64,000 nucleotides of DNA from CBDFHF01 sp965247565 (GCA_965247565.1 CBDFHF010000001.1:434001-498000); one strand, 5' to 3'; shown: positions 33,781-44,700, counted from the stretch's first letter. Translations and numbers: made by a program. Notes: generated by a model not told the origin, from the letters alone.

Positions 33781-36631
33781 TGTTTAAGCCTTGCTCCAGT
33801 AATTCCAATTGTTTTTCCGAAAATGTATGGTATTCCTGTTGCCACTCAGATGATTGGCTAACTTTCGTAACCTGCACGGCGGTTACTTTGTACTCAGGGC
33901 AGTTAGTTGCCCAATCTGAATTATCAGTAGTAATGACATTAGCGCCAGATTCAGGAAAATGAAACGTGGTGTACACCACGCCCGGTTGTACGCGATCTGT
34001 AATTAATGCCCGCAATACCGTTTCGCCAGAGCGGCTCTTGATGCCTACCCAATCACCAGACTTTAATCCCCTATCTTCAGCATCATGGGGGTGAATTTCC
34101 AAACGGTCTTCAGAATGCCAAGCAACATTGTCCGTACGCCGAGTTTGGGCACCAACATTATATTGAGACAAAATACGACCCGTTGTCAAAATCAAAGGGA
34201 ATTTTGCATTAACTTTTTCCGCCGTCGCTACAAATTCGGTAAGCATAAACAAACCTTTACCGTTATCGCGCATGAATTCACGTTCATGCATGATAGGAGT
34301 GCCTTCAGAGTTTGCATCATAGCAAGGCCATTGCACACTGCCTAGTTGATCAATTTTTTCATAGCTGACACCCGCAAAAGTCGGGGTCAGACTGGCAATT
34401 TCAGCCATTATTTCGGACGGATGGCCGTAATTCATCGGGTATCCCATCGCATTCGATAGCATCTGAGTGACTTCCCAATCCTGATAACCCGCTAAAGGCC
34501 TCATCACTTTGCGCACGGGCGAAATACGGCGTTCGGCATTAGTGAATGTGCCATTTTTTTCTAAGAATGATGCGCCAGGAAAAAAGACGTGTGCAAATTT
34601 AGCCGTTTCATTCAAAAATATATCCTGCACAATGACACATTCCATGGAGCGCAGAGCAGCATGAACATGTTTAATGTCCGGGTCAGATTGGGCAATGTCT
34701 TCGCCTTCGCAGTACAAACCCATGAAGCTTTTGTCGAGTGCCGCTTCAAACATATTGGGGATTCGCAAGCCAGGCTCTGAGCTTAGGTCAGCGCGCCATG
34801 CTTTCTCAAAGAGCTGGTGAGTTTCGGTGCCAGAGACATGACGGTAGCCAGGGAATTCATGAGGGAACGAGCCCATATCACAGGAGCCCTGGACATTATT
34901 TTGTCCTCGCAGCGGGTTAACACCCACACCGTCACGGCCTAAGTTGCCCGTTGCCATTGCTAGATTAGCAATACCGATGACCATCGTAGAACCCTGGCTG
35001 TGTTCTGTCACACCCAGTCCGTAGTATATAGCGGCGTTGTTAGCTGACGCATACAGCCTTGCTGCCGCTCTAACTTCAGCGGCTGGAACCCCGGTTATCG
35101 ATTCGCTTGCTTCCGGAGAATGGTGTTCTTGAGCGATGAAGGTTTTCCATTTTGCAAAAGAGGCAACATCACAACGCTCGTTAACAAAAGCCTCGTCAAT
35201 TAAATTCTCGGTAACAACAACATAAGCTAAGGCATTGATGAGTGCTACATTCGTGCTAGGACGTAGTTTAAGGTGATAATTAGTCTTAACATGCGGACTT
35301 TTGTTTACTAAATCAATCTCGCGAGGATCCGCAATAATTAGCTTTGCACCTTGACGCAAACGTTTCTTCATTTGGGAAGCAAACACCGGATGTCCGTCCG
35401 TTGGATTAGCGCCAATGACAAAAATAACATCAGCCTTCATAACTGAGTCAAAATTCTGTGTGCCCGATGACTCCCCAAAAGTTTGCTTAAGTCCGTAACC
35501 GGTCGGTGAGTGGCAAACCCGCGCACAAGTGTCGACGTTATTGTTGCCAAATCCGGCACGAATCAGTTTTTGCATAATATAAACTTCTTCGTTCGTGCAA
35601 CGGGAAGACGTTATGCCACCGATTGAGTCTTTGCCGTATTTTGCCTGGATTCGTTTGAGTTCTGAAGCAGCATGGTTAATCGCTTCCTCCCAACTAACTT
35701 CTTTCCAAGCATCTTTAATGCTGGCACGAATCATCGGCTTAGTAATCCGGTCTTTGTGCGTGGCATAACCAAAAGCAAAACGACCTTTTACACAGGAATG
35801 GCCATGATTGGCTTTACCGTCTTTATTAGGCACCATGCGGACAACTTCTTCGCCCTTCATTTCGGCTCTAAATGAGCAACCTACGCCACAATAGGCACAG
35901 GTGGTAACAATTGCATGTTCAGGCTGACCGTGATCAATGACCGATTTCTCCATCAATGTTGCAGTAGGGCAAGCTTGTACGCAAGCACCACAGGAAACGC
36001 ATTCGGAATCCATAAATGACTCATTTTGGCCGGGAGATACTTTGGAATCAAAACCACGGCTGTCAATAGTTAAAGCAAACGTGCCTTGGGTTTCTTCACA
36101 GGCGCGCACGCAGCGAGAACAGACGATGCACTTACTGGGGTCAAAACTGAAATAGGGATTACTTTCGTCTTTAGTTGCCTGCAAATGGGTTTCGATTGGA
36201 TTGTAGCGAACTTCGCGCAACCCAACTGCTCCGGCCATATCTTGCAACTCACAGTCACCATTTGCGGAACAAGTTAAACAATCCAGGGGATGATCAGAAA
36301 TATATAGCTCCATCACACCACGACGCACATCCGCTAACTTTTGATTTTGCGTTGAAACCTTGAGTCCCTGAGCAACTGGAGTAGTACAAGATGCCGGCAT
36401 GCCGCGACCACCTTCAATCTGTACAACGCACAAGCGACATGAGCCAAAGGGCTCAATGCTATCAGTGGCACATAGTTTAGGGATTTCTATACCAATAGAA
36501 GCAGCAGCTCGCATAATCGACGTGCCAGTGGGTACTGTTACCTGAAAACCGTCAATTTCTAAAGTAACATTAGTATCTGCATTGCTTTGTGGGGTGCCAA
36601 AATCTTTTTCTTTATCGATGCTCATGGTCAT
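33773..36631 (-). CDS. fdsA: NAD-dependent formate dehydrogenase alpha (catalytic) subunit FdsA
   Basis: 952 residues. It oxidises formate to CO2 at a bis-MGD molybdenum centre. The N-terminus has a [2Fe-2S] ferredoxin-like domain (PFGSCRLCVVQIEGG, about 62-76) and a His/Cys cluster domain (DHPLDCLTCSANGDCELQD near 113-131). Two [4Fe-4S] clusters follow (CIVCSRCVRAC near 168, CVSCGACVQACPTATL near 212). The catalytic domain starts with CAYCGVGC near 245. The molybdenum ligand is the first Cys of DTCARVCHSPTG, near 390. It matches the FdsA/FdhF chain of soluble formate dehydrogenases. It lies 15 bases after fdsB. Confidence 0.97.
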   Translation of the reverse strand: MTMSIDKEKDFGTPQSNADTNVTLEIDGFQVTVPTGTSIMRAAASIGIEIPKLCATDSIEPFGSCRLCVVQIEGGRGMPASCTTPVAQGLKVSTQNQKLADVRRGVMELYISDHPLDCLTCSANGDCELQDMAGAVGLREVRYNPIETHLQATKDESNPYFSFDPSKCIVCSRCVRACEETQGTFALTIDSRGFDSKVSPGQNESFMDSECVSCGACVQACPTATLMEKSVIDHGQPEHAIVTTCAYCGVGCSFRAEMKGEEVVRMVPNKDGKANHGHSCVKGRFAFGYATHKDRITKPMIRASIKDAWKEVSWEEAINHAASELKRIQAKYGKDSIGGITSSRCTNEEVYIMQKLIRAGFGNNNVDTCARVCHSPTGYGLKQTFGESSGTQNFDSVMKADVIFVIGANPTDGHPVFASQMKKRLRQGAKLIIADPREIDLVNKSPHVKTNYHLKLRPSTNVALINALAYVVVTENLIDEAFVNERCDVASFAKWKTFIAQEHHSPEASESITGVPAAEVRAAARLYASANNAAIYYGLGVTEHSQGSTMVIGIANLAMATGNLGRDGVGVNPLRGQNNVQGSCDMGSFPHEFPGYRHVSGTETHQLFEKAWRADLSSEPGLRIPNMFEAALDKSFMGLYCEGEDIAQSDPDIKHVHAALRSMECVIVQDIFLNETAKFAHVFFPGASFLEKNGTFTNAERRISPVRKVMRPLAGYQDWEVTQMLSNAMGYPMNYGHPSEIMAEIASLTPTFAGVSYEKIDQLGSVQWPCYDANSEGTPIMHEREFMRDNGKGLFMLTEFVATAEKVNAKFPLILTTGRILSQYNVGAQTRRTDNVAWHSEDRLEIHPHDAEDRGLKSGDWVGIKSRSGETVLRALITDRVQPGVVYTTFHFPESGANVITTDNSDWATNCPEYKVTAVQVTKVSQSSEWQQEYHTFSEKQLELLEQGLNNG

Positions 36632-36646
36632 TTCCTCGTATCAGTT

Positions 36647-38200
36647 TCAGGCGGCGTTGGCTTCTGCAGTAATCCCGAAGTCTTCAGGAAAATGGTTTAA
36701 AGCGCTAAGCACCGGATAGGGAGTCATGCCACCTAATGCGCACAGAGAGCCATTAAGTAGTGTGTTGCATAAATCACGAAGTAACGGCACATTTTTATCA
36801 AGGTTGCGACCATTGATAATTTCATCGATTACTTCATAGCCTCTTGTAGAACCAATACGGCAGGGCGTGCATTTGCCGCATGACTCAATAGCACAAAACT
36901 CCATGCTGTAACGAGCCATCTCCGCCATATCCACAGTATCGTCAAATGCGACTACACCGCCATGTCCTAAAACAGTCCAGATTGCTGCGAATGCTTCGTA
37001 ATCGAGTGGCGTGTCAAATTGAGACTCGGGCATATATGCACCCAACGGCCCACCTACTTGTACTGCTTTGATAGAGCGACCGGTAGCTGAACCACCACCA
37101 AAATCATAAAGCAACTCACGCAGGGTTAATCCAAACGCCAATTCGACCAAGCCAGTATGTTTAAGGTTCCCGGCCAATTGTAAAGGTAAAGTGCCACGGG
37201 ACCTGCCCATACCAAAATCTTTATAGAAATCGGCACCTTTATCCAAGATGATCGGCACAGAAGCCAAGGAAATAACGTTGTTAACGACAGTAGGCTGGCC
37301 AAATAGACCTTTTACGGCAGGTAGTGGTGGTTTAAAGCGAACCAAACCACGTTTTCCCTCTAGACTTTCCATTAAGGATGTTTCTTCGCCACAGACATAA
37401 GCACCTGCTCCGAGTCGAACCTCCAGATGAAAGCTTTTGCCGCTACCTTGTATATTGTCACCTAGATAGCCAGCTGCGTAAGCCGAACTGATTGCGTTGT
37501 TTAAAGCGATATGTGCATGAGGATATTCGACTCGCAGATAAATGTAACCTTGTGTTGCACCCACGGCTATGCCCGCGATAGTCATGCCTTCAATCAGCAC
37601 AAACGGATCACCTTCCATGACCATGCGATCCGAAAAAGTTCCAGAATCACCCTCGTCGGCGTTACAAATTATGTATTTTTGTTCGGATGGGGTATTGAGA
37701 ACTGTATTCCATTTAATACCGGTAGGGAAAGCAGCGCCTCCGCGGCCACGCAATCCTGAATCGGTCACTGTTTTAACAATATCGGCCTGGGATAGTGCTA
37801 GCGCATTGGTTAAGCCTCGATAACCTTCGTTTTTAACGTAATCATTCAGACAAATCGGATTTGTTTTACCAATTCTAGCGAACGTTAGGCGTTGTTGCTT
37901 CTTTAAAAAACTAATTTCTTCAGTCAAACCCAGGCTTAAAGCATGAGCTCCACCCGTTACAAAATTCGCATCAAATAAGCCAGATACGTCGTTAACCTGG
38001 ACAGGCCCGTATGCAGTTCGACCCTGACTCGTTGCGACTTCAACCATGGGTTCCAGCCAATACATACCTCTGGAGCCGTTACGAATTAACTCAATTTGTA
38101 CGCCTCTTTTTTCACCTTCAGAGATAATTGTCGAAGCAACCCGGTCAGAGCCTAGGGAAATAGCGCCAGAATCGCATGGGACATAGATGGTTACAGTCAT
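36647..38200 (-). CDS. fdsB: NAD-dependent formate dehydrogenase beta subunit FdsB (NuoF-like)
   Basis: 517 residues. This diaphorase subunit passes electrons to NAD+. A thioredoxin-like N-terminal domain covers about residues 1-100. The FMN/NADH fold follows, with GLRGRGGAAFPTGIKW (near 148-163), CNADEGDSGTFSDR (near 179) and GAGAYVCGEETSLMESLEGKRG near 265. The SLBB region and the [4Fe-4S] motif ESCGKCTPCRIGSTRG near 432 close the chain. Its ATG overlaps the fdsG stop by four bases. Confidence 0.97.
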   Translation of the reverse strand: MTVTIYVPCDSGAISLGSDRVASTIISEGEKRGVQIELIRNGSRGMYWLEPMVEVATSQGRTAYGPVQVNDVSGLFDANFVTGGAHALSLGLTEEISFLKKQQRLTFARIGKTNPICLNDYVKNEGYRGLTNALALSQADIVKTVTDSGLRGRGGAAFPTGIKWNTVLNTPSEQKYIICNADEGDSGTFSDRMVMEGDPFVLIEGMTIAGIAVGATQGYIYLRVEYPHAHIALNNAISSAYAAGYLGDNIQGSGKSFHLEVRLGAGAYVCGEETSLMESLEGKRGLVRFKPPLPAVKGLFGQPTVVNNVISLASVPIILDKGADFYKDFGMGRSRGTLPLQLAGNLKHTGLVELAFGLTLRELLYDFGGGSATGRSIKAVQVGGPLGAYMPESQFDTPLDYEAFAAIWTVLGHGGVVAFDDTVDMAEMARYSMEFCAIESCGKCTPCRIGSTRGYEVIDEIINGRNLDKNVPLLRDLCNTLLNGSLCALGGMTPYPVLSALNHFPEDFGITAEANAA

Positions 38201-38673
38201 AGTGACTCTCCTAGCTCGTTAATGACAGCGTCAAACGTATCAGCAGATACTCTTCCATAAATATCTTTACCGATCTGCATTGCTGGAGAACAGGCGCAGT
38301 TGCCCAAACAGTAAACAGGTTCTAGCGAAAATTTGCCATCGCCCGTTGTTTCATGAAAATCAATTCCTAGCTTGGTTTTGGCGTGATTTTCAAGATTCTT
38401 GCCACCCATTGCCTGGCAAGATTCAGCCCGACAAATATGAACCGTATGCTTGCCGGGCGGCGTATCACGGTAATAATGATAAAAGCTAATTACGCCATGG
38501 ACCTCGGCGCGAGAAAGATTAAGAGCCTTTGCAATATCCGGTATGATTGCAGAAGGAACATATCCCAAGGCATCCTGAATTCCATGCAAAATAGGTAACA
38601 GCGCCCCTGGCTTATCTTTTAGGCTTTCGATTATATTTTGAACGGTGGTTTGGGTAGCAATTGATTCTGCCAT
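38197..38673 (-). CDS. fdsG: NAD-dependent formate dehydrogenase gamma subunit FdsG (NuoE-like)
   Basis: 158 residues from the ATG at 38673. Longer starts exist at 38679 and 38700, but only the ATG at 38673 has a spaced GAG before it, and FdsG proteins begin close to this point. The thioredoxin-like [2Fe-2S] domain has cysteines in HICRAESCQAMGG and YCLGNCACSPAMQI. The N-terminal GALLPILHGIQDALGYVP and LSRAEVHGVISFYHYYRDTP are standard. It relays electrons between FdsA and FdsB. It is the first gene of the operon, and a terminator-like hairpin stands just ahead of it. Confidence 0.94.
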   Translation of the reverse strand: MAESIATQTTVQNIIESLKDKPGALLPILHGIQDALGYVPSAIIPDIAKALNLSRAEVHGVISFYHYYRDTPPGKHTVHICRAESCQAMGGKNLENHAKTKLGIDFHETTGDGKFSLEPVYCLGNCACSPAMQIGKDIYGRVSADTFDAVINELGESL

Positions 38674-38705
38674 GATCATCTCAAAATTGTGTGATTCCAT
38701 TCATC

Positions 38706-38729
38706 AAAAAAACAGATAGCCCTTATCTG
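38706..38729 (-). terminator. Terminator-like hairpin in the fds operon leader
   Basis: On the minus strand CAGATA (38724-38729) pairs with TATCTG (38713-38718) around AGGGC, followed by seven T (38706-38712). It lies 33 bases before the preferred fdsG start and downstream of the promoter candidate. The stem is short and AT-rich, so it would be a weak or conditional stop. Confidence 0.45.
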
Positions 38730-38767
38730 CCGCATGTTCAAAGGTGGGGCATAGCATAGCATAAGAA

Positions 38768-38796
38768 AATTTATGTGTAACGCACCAAGCTTTCAA
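38768..38796 (-). promoter_or_regulatory. Candidate sigma-70 promoter of the fds operon
   Basis: Minus strand TTGAAA (38791-38796), 17 bases, TAAATT (38768-38773). Spacing is ideal and the boxes are fair. An alternative is TTACAC with TATGCT a little downstream. Both place the hairpin at 38706-38729 inside the leader. Confidence 0.4.
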
Positions 38797-39081
38797 TAAC
38801 CGACGTTTTTAGTTGGTTATTTAAAGGTTACCTATCTTCGAATCTTATGGATTAAACTGAAAAACTAACACACTAACTTTTTGATTCTTTACCGTTGTAT
38901 TTACGATTCAGAGTATCTTTTTCCATATAACCAGACGTTGTCAATTTAAAACACTCTATTTCACGTTTGTAAGTATGGTTCAATCACGCTAATTAGTTTA
39001 TTTTTATTGTCGGTTAGGTAATGAAAAATATTTCTACTCTCTTAGGCAACATGATCTCTCCAAACTCAGGAAATGGAACTT

Positions 39082-40674
39082 ATGACAGCACAACAACTTT
39101 GGCGACGCTACCAGGACTGGCTTTACTTCAATGAAAACTTGGGTTTATATCTAGATGTCAGCAGAATGCGCTTTGATGATGATCTCGTAACAAGTTTACA
39201 ACCTAAATTTAAACAAGCCTTTGAGCGAATGGATGCTTTGGAACGGGGCGAAATTGCTAACCCGGACGAAAATCGAATGGTAGGACATTACTGGTTGCGT
39301 GATCCGGACTTGGCTCCCATTGAGTTTAAGCAGGATATTGTTGATTCTCTCGACGAGTTGGAGGCTTTCAGCAAGAAGATCCATGATGGCAGTATTCACC
39401 CGCCTCATGCCGAAAAATTTACCGATATTTTATCAATCGGTATTGGTGGCTCGGCGCTCGGTCCGCAGTTCGTCGCAGATGCCTTAACAGCTGATGATGC
39501 GCCCATGGCTATCCATTTTATCGATAATACCGATCCAGCCGGATTTGATCGCGTCCTTAACCGTTTGCGTAACCGTCTGAACACCACATTGGTTATTGTC
39601 ACCAGTAAATCTGGCGGCACAGCAGAAACACGCAACGGTATGTTGGAAGTCAAACATGCCTATGAACAACAGAGTCTGAGCTTTGCCGCTCATGCAGTAG
39701 CGATTACTATGCCGGGTAGCAGTATGGATGAACTGGAGCGTCTGGAAGGCTGGCTGGCAGAGTTTCCTATGTTTGATTGGATTGGCGGACGCACTTCGGA
39801 GATGTCTTCGGTCGGCTTATTGTCAGCCTGTCTATTAGGTATTGATAGCCGCGCCATGTTAGCGGGTGCCAAAGCCATGGACAAAGCCACGCGTACACCG
39901 GAAATCAAAAGCAATCCCGCAGCATTATTGGCGATGTGTTGGTATTTCGCTGGAAATGGGAAGGGCGATAAAGATATGGTCATTTTGCCTTATAAAGACA
40001 GCCTAATTCTGCTTTCCCGTTATTTACAACAACTGGTTATGGAATCGTTGGGCAAGGGCAAAGATCTTGATGGTAATAACGTCTGTCAAGGTATAGCGGT
40101 TTACGGCAATAAGGGTGCAACCGACCAACATGCTTACATTCAACAACTTCGCGAAGGTATCGCTAATTTTTTTGTAACCTTTATTGAGGTACTAAAAGAC
40201 CGCGATGGCCCATCTATTGAAGTTGAAGCTGATACCACCAGCGGTGACTTTTTGTCTGATTTTTTACACGCGACCAGAACCGCTCTGTACGATAACCAAA
40301 GAGACTCTATTACATTGTCTATATCCGCTGTCGATCCGCAGTCAATTGGTGCTTTAATTGCACTCTATGAAAGGGCTGTCGGGTTGTACGCTTCGTTAAT
40401 CAATATTAATGCTTATCATCAGCCAGGGGTCGAGGCGGGAAAAAAAGGCTCGGTGTGCTTAATCGCATTGCAGCGAACCATCCTGCAATTATTGAGAAAC
40501 TCTTCGCAACCGTTAACACTGATCAATTTGGCAGAAAAAGCTGAAGCGAGCGAGCAGATTGAAGCAGTCTATAAAATTGTCAGACACTTGGCTGCTAATA
40601 GCAGAGGTATTACCGTAACCGGCAAACCGACCCAGCTTGAGCAGCTGCTCATTAGTTTTAGCGCCAAAGCTTAA
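39082..40674 (+). CDS. pgi: Glucose-6-phosphate isomerase
   Basis: 530 residues. It interconverts glucose 6-phosphate and fructose 6-phosphate. ILSIGIGGSALGPQFVADAL (about residues 113-132) binds the phosphate. VTSKSGGTAETRN is near 173. Next are DWIGGRTSEMSSVG (near 233), the catalytic Glu region VMESLGKGKDLDGN near 322, and QLREGIANFFVTFIEV, with the His shortly before it. I chose the second ATG (39082) because AGGAA at 39068-39072 is nine bases from it but directly abuts the ATG at 39073. It appears to be a single gene. Confidence 0.96.
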   Translation: MTAQQLWRRYQDWLYFNENLGLYLDVSRMRFDDDLVTSLQPKFKQAFERMDALERGEIANPDENRMVGHYWLRDPDLAPIEFKQDIVDSLDELEAFSKKIHDGSIHPPHAEKFTDILSIGIGGSALGPQFVADALTADDAPMAIHFIDNTDPAGFDRVLNRLRNRLNTTLVIVTSKSGGTAETRNGMLEVKHAYEQQSLSFAAHAVAITMPGSSMDELERLEGWLAEFPMFDWIGGRTSEMSSVGLLSACLLGIDSRAMLAGAKAMDKATRTPEIKSNPAALLAMCWYFAGNGKGDKDMVILPYKDSLILLSRYLQQLVMESLGKGKDLDGNNVCQGIAVYGNKGATDQHAYIQQLREGIANFFVTFIEVLKDRDGPSIEVEADTTSGDFLSDFLHATRTALYDNQRDSITLSISAVDPQSIGALIALYERAVGLYASLININAYHQPGVEAGKKGSVCLIALQRTILQLLRNSSQPLTLINLAEKAEASEQIEAVYKIVRHLAANSRGITVTGKPTQLEQLLISFSAKA

Positions 40675-40876
40675 CCGGTCAGATTTTAATACTGTTTGGA
40701 CATAACATTATTTTTCACAACAGCGCTGGGCTGGGATGTGTTAACTTGCAGCGACGGTAATGAATAAACTTTGGGTAATTTGGCCTTTCCTATATAGGGA
40801 ATGGTTATTGCAAAGTTTGAGAATGCCCGATTTAACCGCTAACGCATTAATAATCCCTTCAGAAACTGAGTTCGCT

Positions 40877-41269
40877 ATGCATAAAAACGATTTTCTTATC
40901 CACCATGTTAGTGTGATCGCTGCTGATATTGAAACATCGCTGAAATTTTATTCCGGTGTTTTGGGTTTGCAACAGATTGCACGGCCAGATTTGGGTTTTC
41001 CGGGCGCGTGGTTGGCAGTGGGCAGTTCGCAGCAGCTGCATTTATTGCAATTAGATAATCCTGATCCCATCACTGGGCGACCTACGCATGGCGGCAGAGA
41101 TCGGCATGTTGCATTAACCGTGCCTGATATCGCCGCTATCAAAGCTACATTGGATAACGCGGGTGTGTTTTATACTTTGAGCATCTCTGGCCGCAAAGCC
41201 TTGTTTTGTCGAGACCCGGATGGCAATGCGGTAGAGATTATAGAAAGGCCGCCGTTAACTGCTAGCTAG
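40877..41269 (+). CDS. VOC-family (glyoxalase/dioxygenase-like) protein
   Basis: 130 residues from the ATG at 40877. The frame is open upstream to an ATG at 40760, but the family fold begins here with FLIHHVSVIAADIETSLKFYSGVLGL. The second half, RHVALTVPDIAAIKATLDNAGVFY, and the end, ALFCRDPDGNAVEIIE, complete one paired beta-alpha-beta-beta-beta set. The metal ligands typical of the fold are likely the two His and the last Glu. The substrate is unknown. It converges on pilE, with only five bases between the stops. Confidence 0.8.
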   Translation: MHKNDFLIHHVSVIAADIETSLKFYSGVLGLQQIARPDLGFPGAWLAVGSSQQLHLLQLDNPDPITGRPTHGGRDRHVALTVPDIAAIKATLDNAGVFYTLSISGRKALFCRDPDGNAVEIIERPPLTAS

Positions 41270-41274
41270 TAGAT

Positions 41275-41727
41275 TTACCAGCAATCAGCAGCGGTGACTC
41301 CGGTTGCTTGATTTGTGATACCTTTTACACCGGTATTGGTTAAGGTTAATGTACCGCATTTGTCATTAGCCTGAACGCCAGTCGGCGCCGAGTTTAATGT
41401 ATAAGTGTTAGCAGTTGCTGCACTAATAGTTACCGTGTAATAGCTGGTCCCTCCAACCGGAACAGAAGGGGTTCCAGTGTCATTGGTTGCCGTTCCACAA
41501 GTACTTGTGCCGCCGGTGCCGCCGGCATCACAATAACTGTTATTGTTGACCGTAAAATGCCGTTCCATTGAGTTTGCAAGTCCTAACAAAATGCCTTTTG
41601 CATCCGCCCTCCGTGATTTCCTAACACTGTCCTGATAGCTGGGGTAGGCGATACTGGCCAAAATTCCTACAATGGCTACTGTTATCATTAACTCAATTAA
41701 CGTAAAACCTGATGGTGATTTATTCAT
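41275..41727 (-). CDS. pilE: Type IV pilin-like protein PilE
   Basis: 150 residues from the ATG at 41727, chosen over 41736 because CGGA is about eight bases before it. The short leader MNKSPSG is followed by the class III prepilin motif G/FTLIELMITVAIVGILASIAYPSY, with Glu at +5. The DSVRKSRRADAKGILLGLANSMERHF segment is typical of PilE-type minor pilins. Cysteines in YCDAGG, STCGTA, DKCGTL and the terminal DCW probably make two disulfides. PilD, encoded at 52051-52926, would process it. It is the last gene of the fimT-pilV-pilW-pilX-pilY1-pilE operon. Confidence 0.9.
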   Translation of the reverse strand: MNKSPSGFTLIELMITVAIVGILASIAYPSYQDSVRKSRRADAKGILLGLANSMERHFTVNNNSYCDAGGTGGTSTCGTATNDTGTPSVPVGGTSYYTVTISAATANTYTLNSAPTGVQANDKCGTLTLTNTGVKGITNQATGVTAADCW

Positions 41728-41779
41728 TTTGCTCATTCCGTTATGTTTAGCAGTTCAAGGTTTTAACAGTTCTTTAAAA

Positions 41780-44700
41780 TTATTTCAATTGCCGCCAGGA
41801 TCTGCGTACCGCTGAGTTGAGTCCTATATCGGTGATCATGCCCATGGCACCTGATGCGGTACCACTCAAATATTTGTAATCAACGCCACTGGACGATTCA
41901 ACGACAGCCGGAGATTTAGTCATGCCTATTTCGGAGTCCACACCTGAAGCTGGTCCGGTGACTGAATTGCCTGCAATCGTTACGGTCACATTATCGTTAC
42001 TGTTGACCGCGCCATCGCCGTTAGTATCAAACGGTGCACCACCGAATGCGCCGCCACCGATAGCATCGACTTCCATCAGCCAGGATCTTCCACCGGTCTT
42101 ACAAGGATTTGGATCAGGAATGGCTGTTGCGAATACCACAAAACCACGCCGCATTAACGGATAGCTGACAACCCGTTCCCCTTCGGCGACATTGCCTGGT
42201 TTAACTAAATTTAATGCCCAACCATTTTTTAGCGAGCTGGTCGTAGAACAACCGGTGCTGGTAGCAGCATAGCATACTGGATTTTTTGACACTATTCGAA
42301 CCGGTTTAGTGGTTGAGCAGCTCCCCGTGCCAGTCGCGCAAGTTGAAGTTGCAAGACCCTCAAAATCTATGCTTTGTTCTTGCAGGTTAGCTCTATCAGT
42401 AATATAGTCAACAACACGGTCAGCAGTAGGGGTCGATAATAGGACATTTGTCTTGTCCCATAAACCGTAAAAAGTTTGCACTTGCGGGTTGGAGCCTATC
42501 AGATTATCGCCAGTTTCAAAATACTTGCCAGTGCCGAAATAGACCATTAAGCTTTTATATGCAGGATTAGTTCCAGCTTGTCCAGCGGGGCCTACGTTGG
42601 GTTTGCCGGTAATCGGTTGTCTATTTGCAGCTGGACAAGTCGTACCTGTTGTTGTGCAGGCGACAAAGAACGGAGCGGCAGGCGTAGTCCAGCTACCGGC
42701 GCTTCCAGAGACATCAAATCTCCATAAGTTGCCATACAGATCACCCGCATAAATAGTATCAATGCCATAATTATTGTCAGTATCGACCCCAATGGGTGAA
42801 GAAAGTCCGTTTTTGTTGGTTGTACTACCCACGCCGGTATCTATTTTTTGCAATACAGCGCCTGTTAAGGCGTTAATCACAAACAACACGGCATGGCCGT
42901 TATCGCTGTTATAACCGTTAGCAACGAGCGCTGCCCAGCTACCATCTTCCATTCTGACCACGGACGGTTGAGTTAGCGTATAACCTAAATCAACATCGTC
43001 GGTGTGGGTGAATTCCCATAATGCACTGCCCGCCGCAAAGGTTGGATTGGTTACATCCAATCCAAACACAGCACGACCACCTGCTCCTGTACTGCCTACC
43101 AGAACGCTTCGCCAGCTCGAACCATCATAGACGTCACCAGCAGCCGATGCGCCATCGACATAATATTGGTGAGAATAACCAAGCGAGGTTAACTTGCTTA
43201 ATTCTGGGAATAACGCATTGGGCACATAACCGAATACTTCCAGTCCACCTGAGGACGCTGTGGCATTAAAGCCATGCAACATGCCATCATTGGCACCCAC
43301 ATAAATCATGGGTTGCCGGCTGGATTTACCCGCTAGAAAAGTGCTGTAACTCGTGCCCAGGCTGGACAATGCCCCATAGCCGTAATCTTCACTGCCGACA
43401 TAAGTTGGGTCGGAGTTAACTATGTCGCCAAGGCGAGAAATATTTCTATTTCTGAAAATGCCGTTCGTATTTTTTATTTCATTCGTGTCATCACCCCGTA
43501 ACCAACTGACCCGCAAAGAACCTTTGCCATCGTTGCTACCGGCTAAAGTGTTTAAATCGGTTTGCTGAGTAGGCGTTAAGTTGTTCCAGTCAAAGATAAC
43601 GCCTCGAGAACCCGCCGCTGCTAACGGGTTGTAGGTATAGATATTACGGTTGGTGTGCTCAGGAAGCGTGGCGCTCCAGGCATCCGTCAATGTGCCGTCG
43701 CTAGGATTAACGTTAAACGCTTTTAAGGAACCGCTCCAGTCGGTAGAGTCAAATTTAGCTTGGTAAACCTGCGTGCCGGTATTTAGTTGCGATGAGTTCG
43801 CGGCAACTGCAGATGCGGACGATTGTTTACTGTCAATTGAGCTGAACGCCTTAGAGAGTGCGCTGACTAATTTGCCAGGATCGGAGGCTAACAAGTAGTT
43901 ATCCGGCTCGCCATTGCCATCGCTATCCCATTCAGTGTTGCTTGCACTGTTGGATTTATCAACGTTGGGATTATTAGCTCCGTTGCTGGGATTATTTATA
44001 TCAACAGTATCGACAAAACCACCGTACTTGCCTGCCAACCACAATGGATTAGTTGGGCCTATGTTCGGTAAGAAATGATATTCTTGAGTGTCGATCATGT
44101 AAGTACTGATCGTCTGCTTATCAGCCAGATCGGATCTTAAATCCTGGGTGTTAGCATACCAAGCCAAACCCGCAATGTAATAGGTATTGTCGCGTGCTGC
44201 CCAGTCGTTTAAGGCGCTTTCGGGGCAAGTTCCCATAACACTGCCCAGGCCAGCACCGGCAATGTTTTTACGCGAACACAGTGCAGTATGGTTGCCATCG
44301 CCGCCGGTAACCATAAAATTATTTAAATCAAACCTGTAAATGTTGGATTGATACCAACGACCGTTCTCCATGGCACCCACTTGGTCGGTTAACGATTTGA
44401 CATCAATATCTCCATCAGCATTGGATGGTTGTCCCCAGTCATTGGTCAGACCACCACCAGCCGGGGCATTAAGGTCGTAAGTGCCGCCAGGAGGAGTGGC
44501 ATTATTGATGGTTTGAGAGGTAAAAGCAGTGCCAGGCAGATGTTTGTCTAACCACGGATAAGCGTCGTTGATCGCAATAATGCTGTTTTTTTGGCAGGAA
44601 TGTTGAATAGGGTCGTCCCATTCTCCCTCTTTATAGAACCAAAATCCGCCATTTCTGGCATCACCGCTTGTACGGTTAATTGAGTTGTAGTTTTCTGTGG

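Larger units (their letters stand above)
38701..39081. other. Divergent fdsG/pgi intergenic region
   Basis: About 380 bases. Toward fdsG it holds a hairpin with a T run (38706-38729), a three-fold ATAGC repeat near 38751-38762 and a promoter candidate (38768-38796). The pgi side is AT-rich and must hold its promoter, which I cannot fix. A 37-codon open frame at 39021-39134 overlaps the pgi start in another frame and is probably chance. Confidence 0.5.

Noticed and set aside
39021..39134. 37-codon frame before and overlapping pgi, a possible leader peptide
   Set aside because: Its composition looks random, its end runs into pgi in another frame, and there is no hairpin or codon bias that would suggest attenuation.
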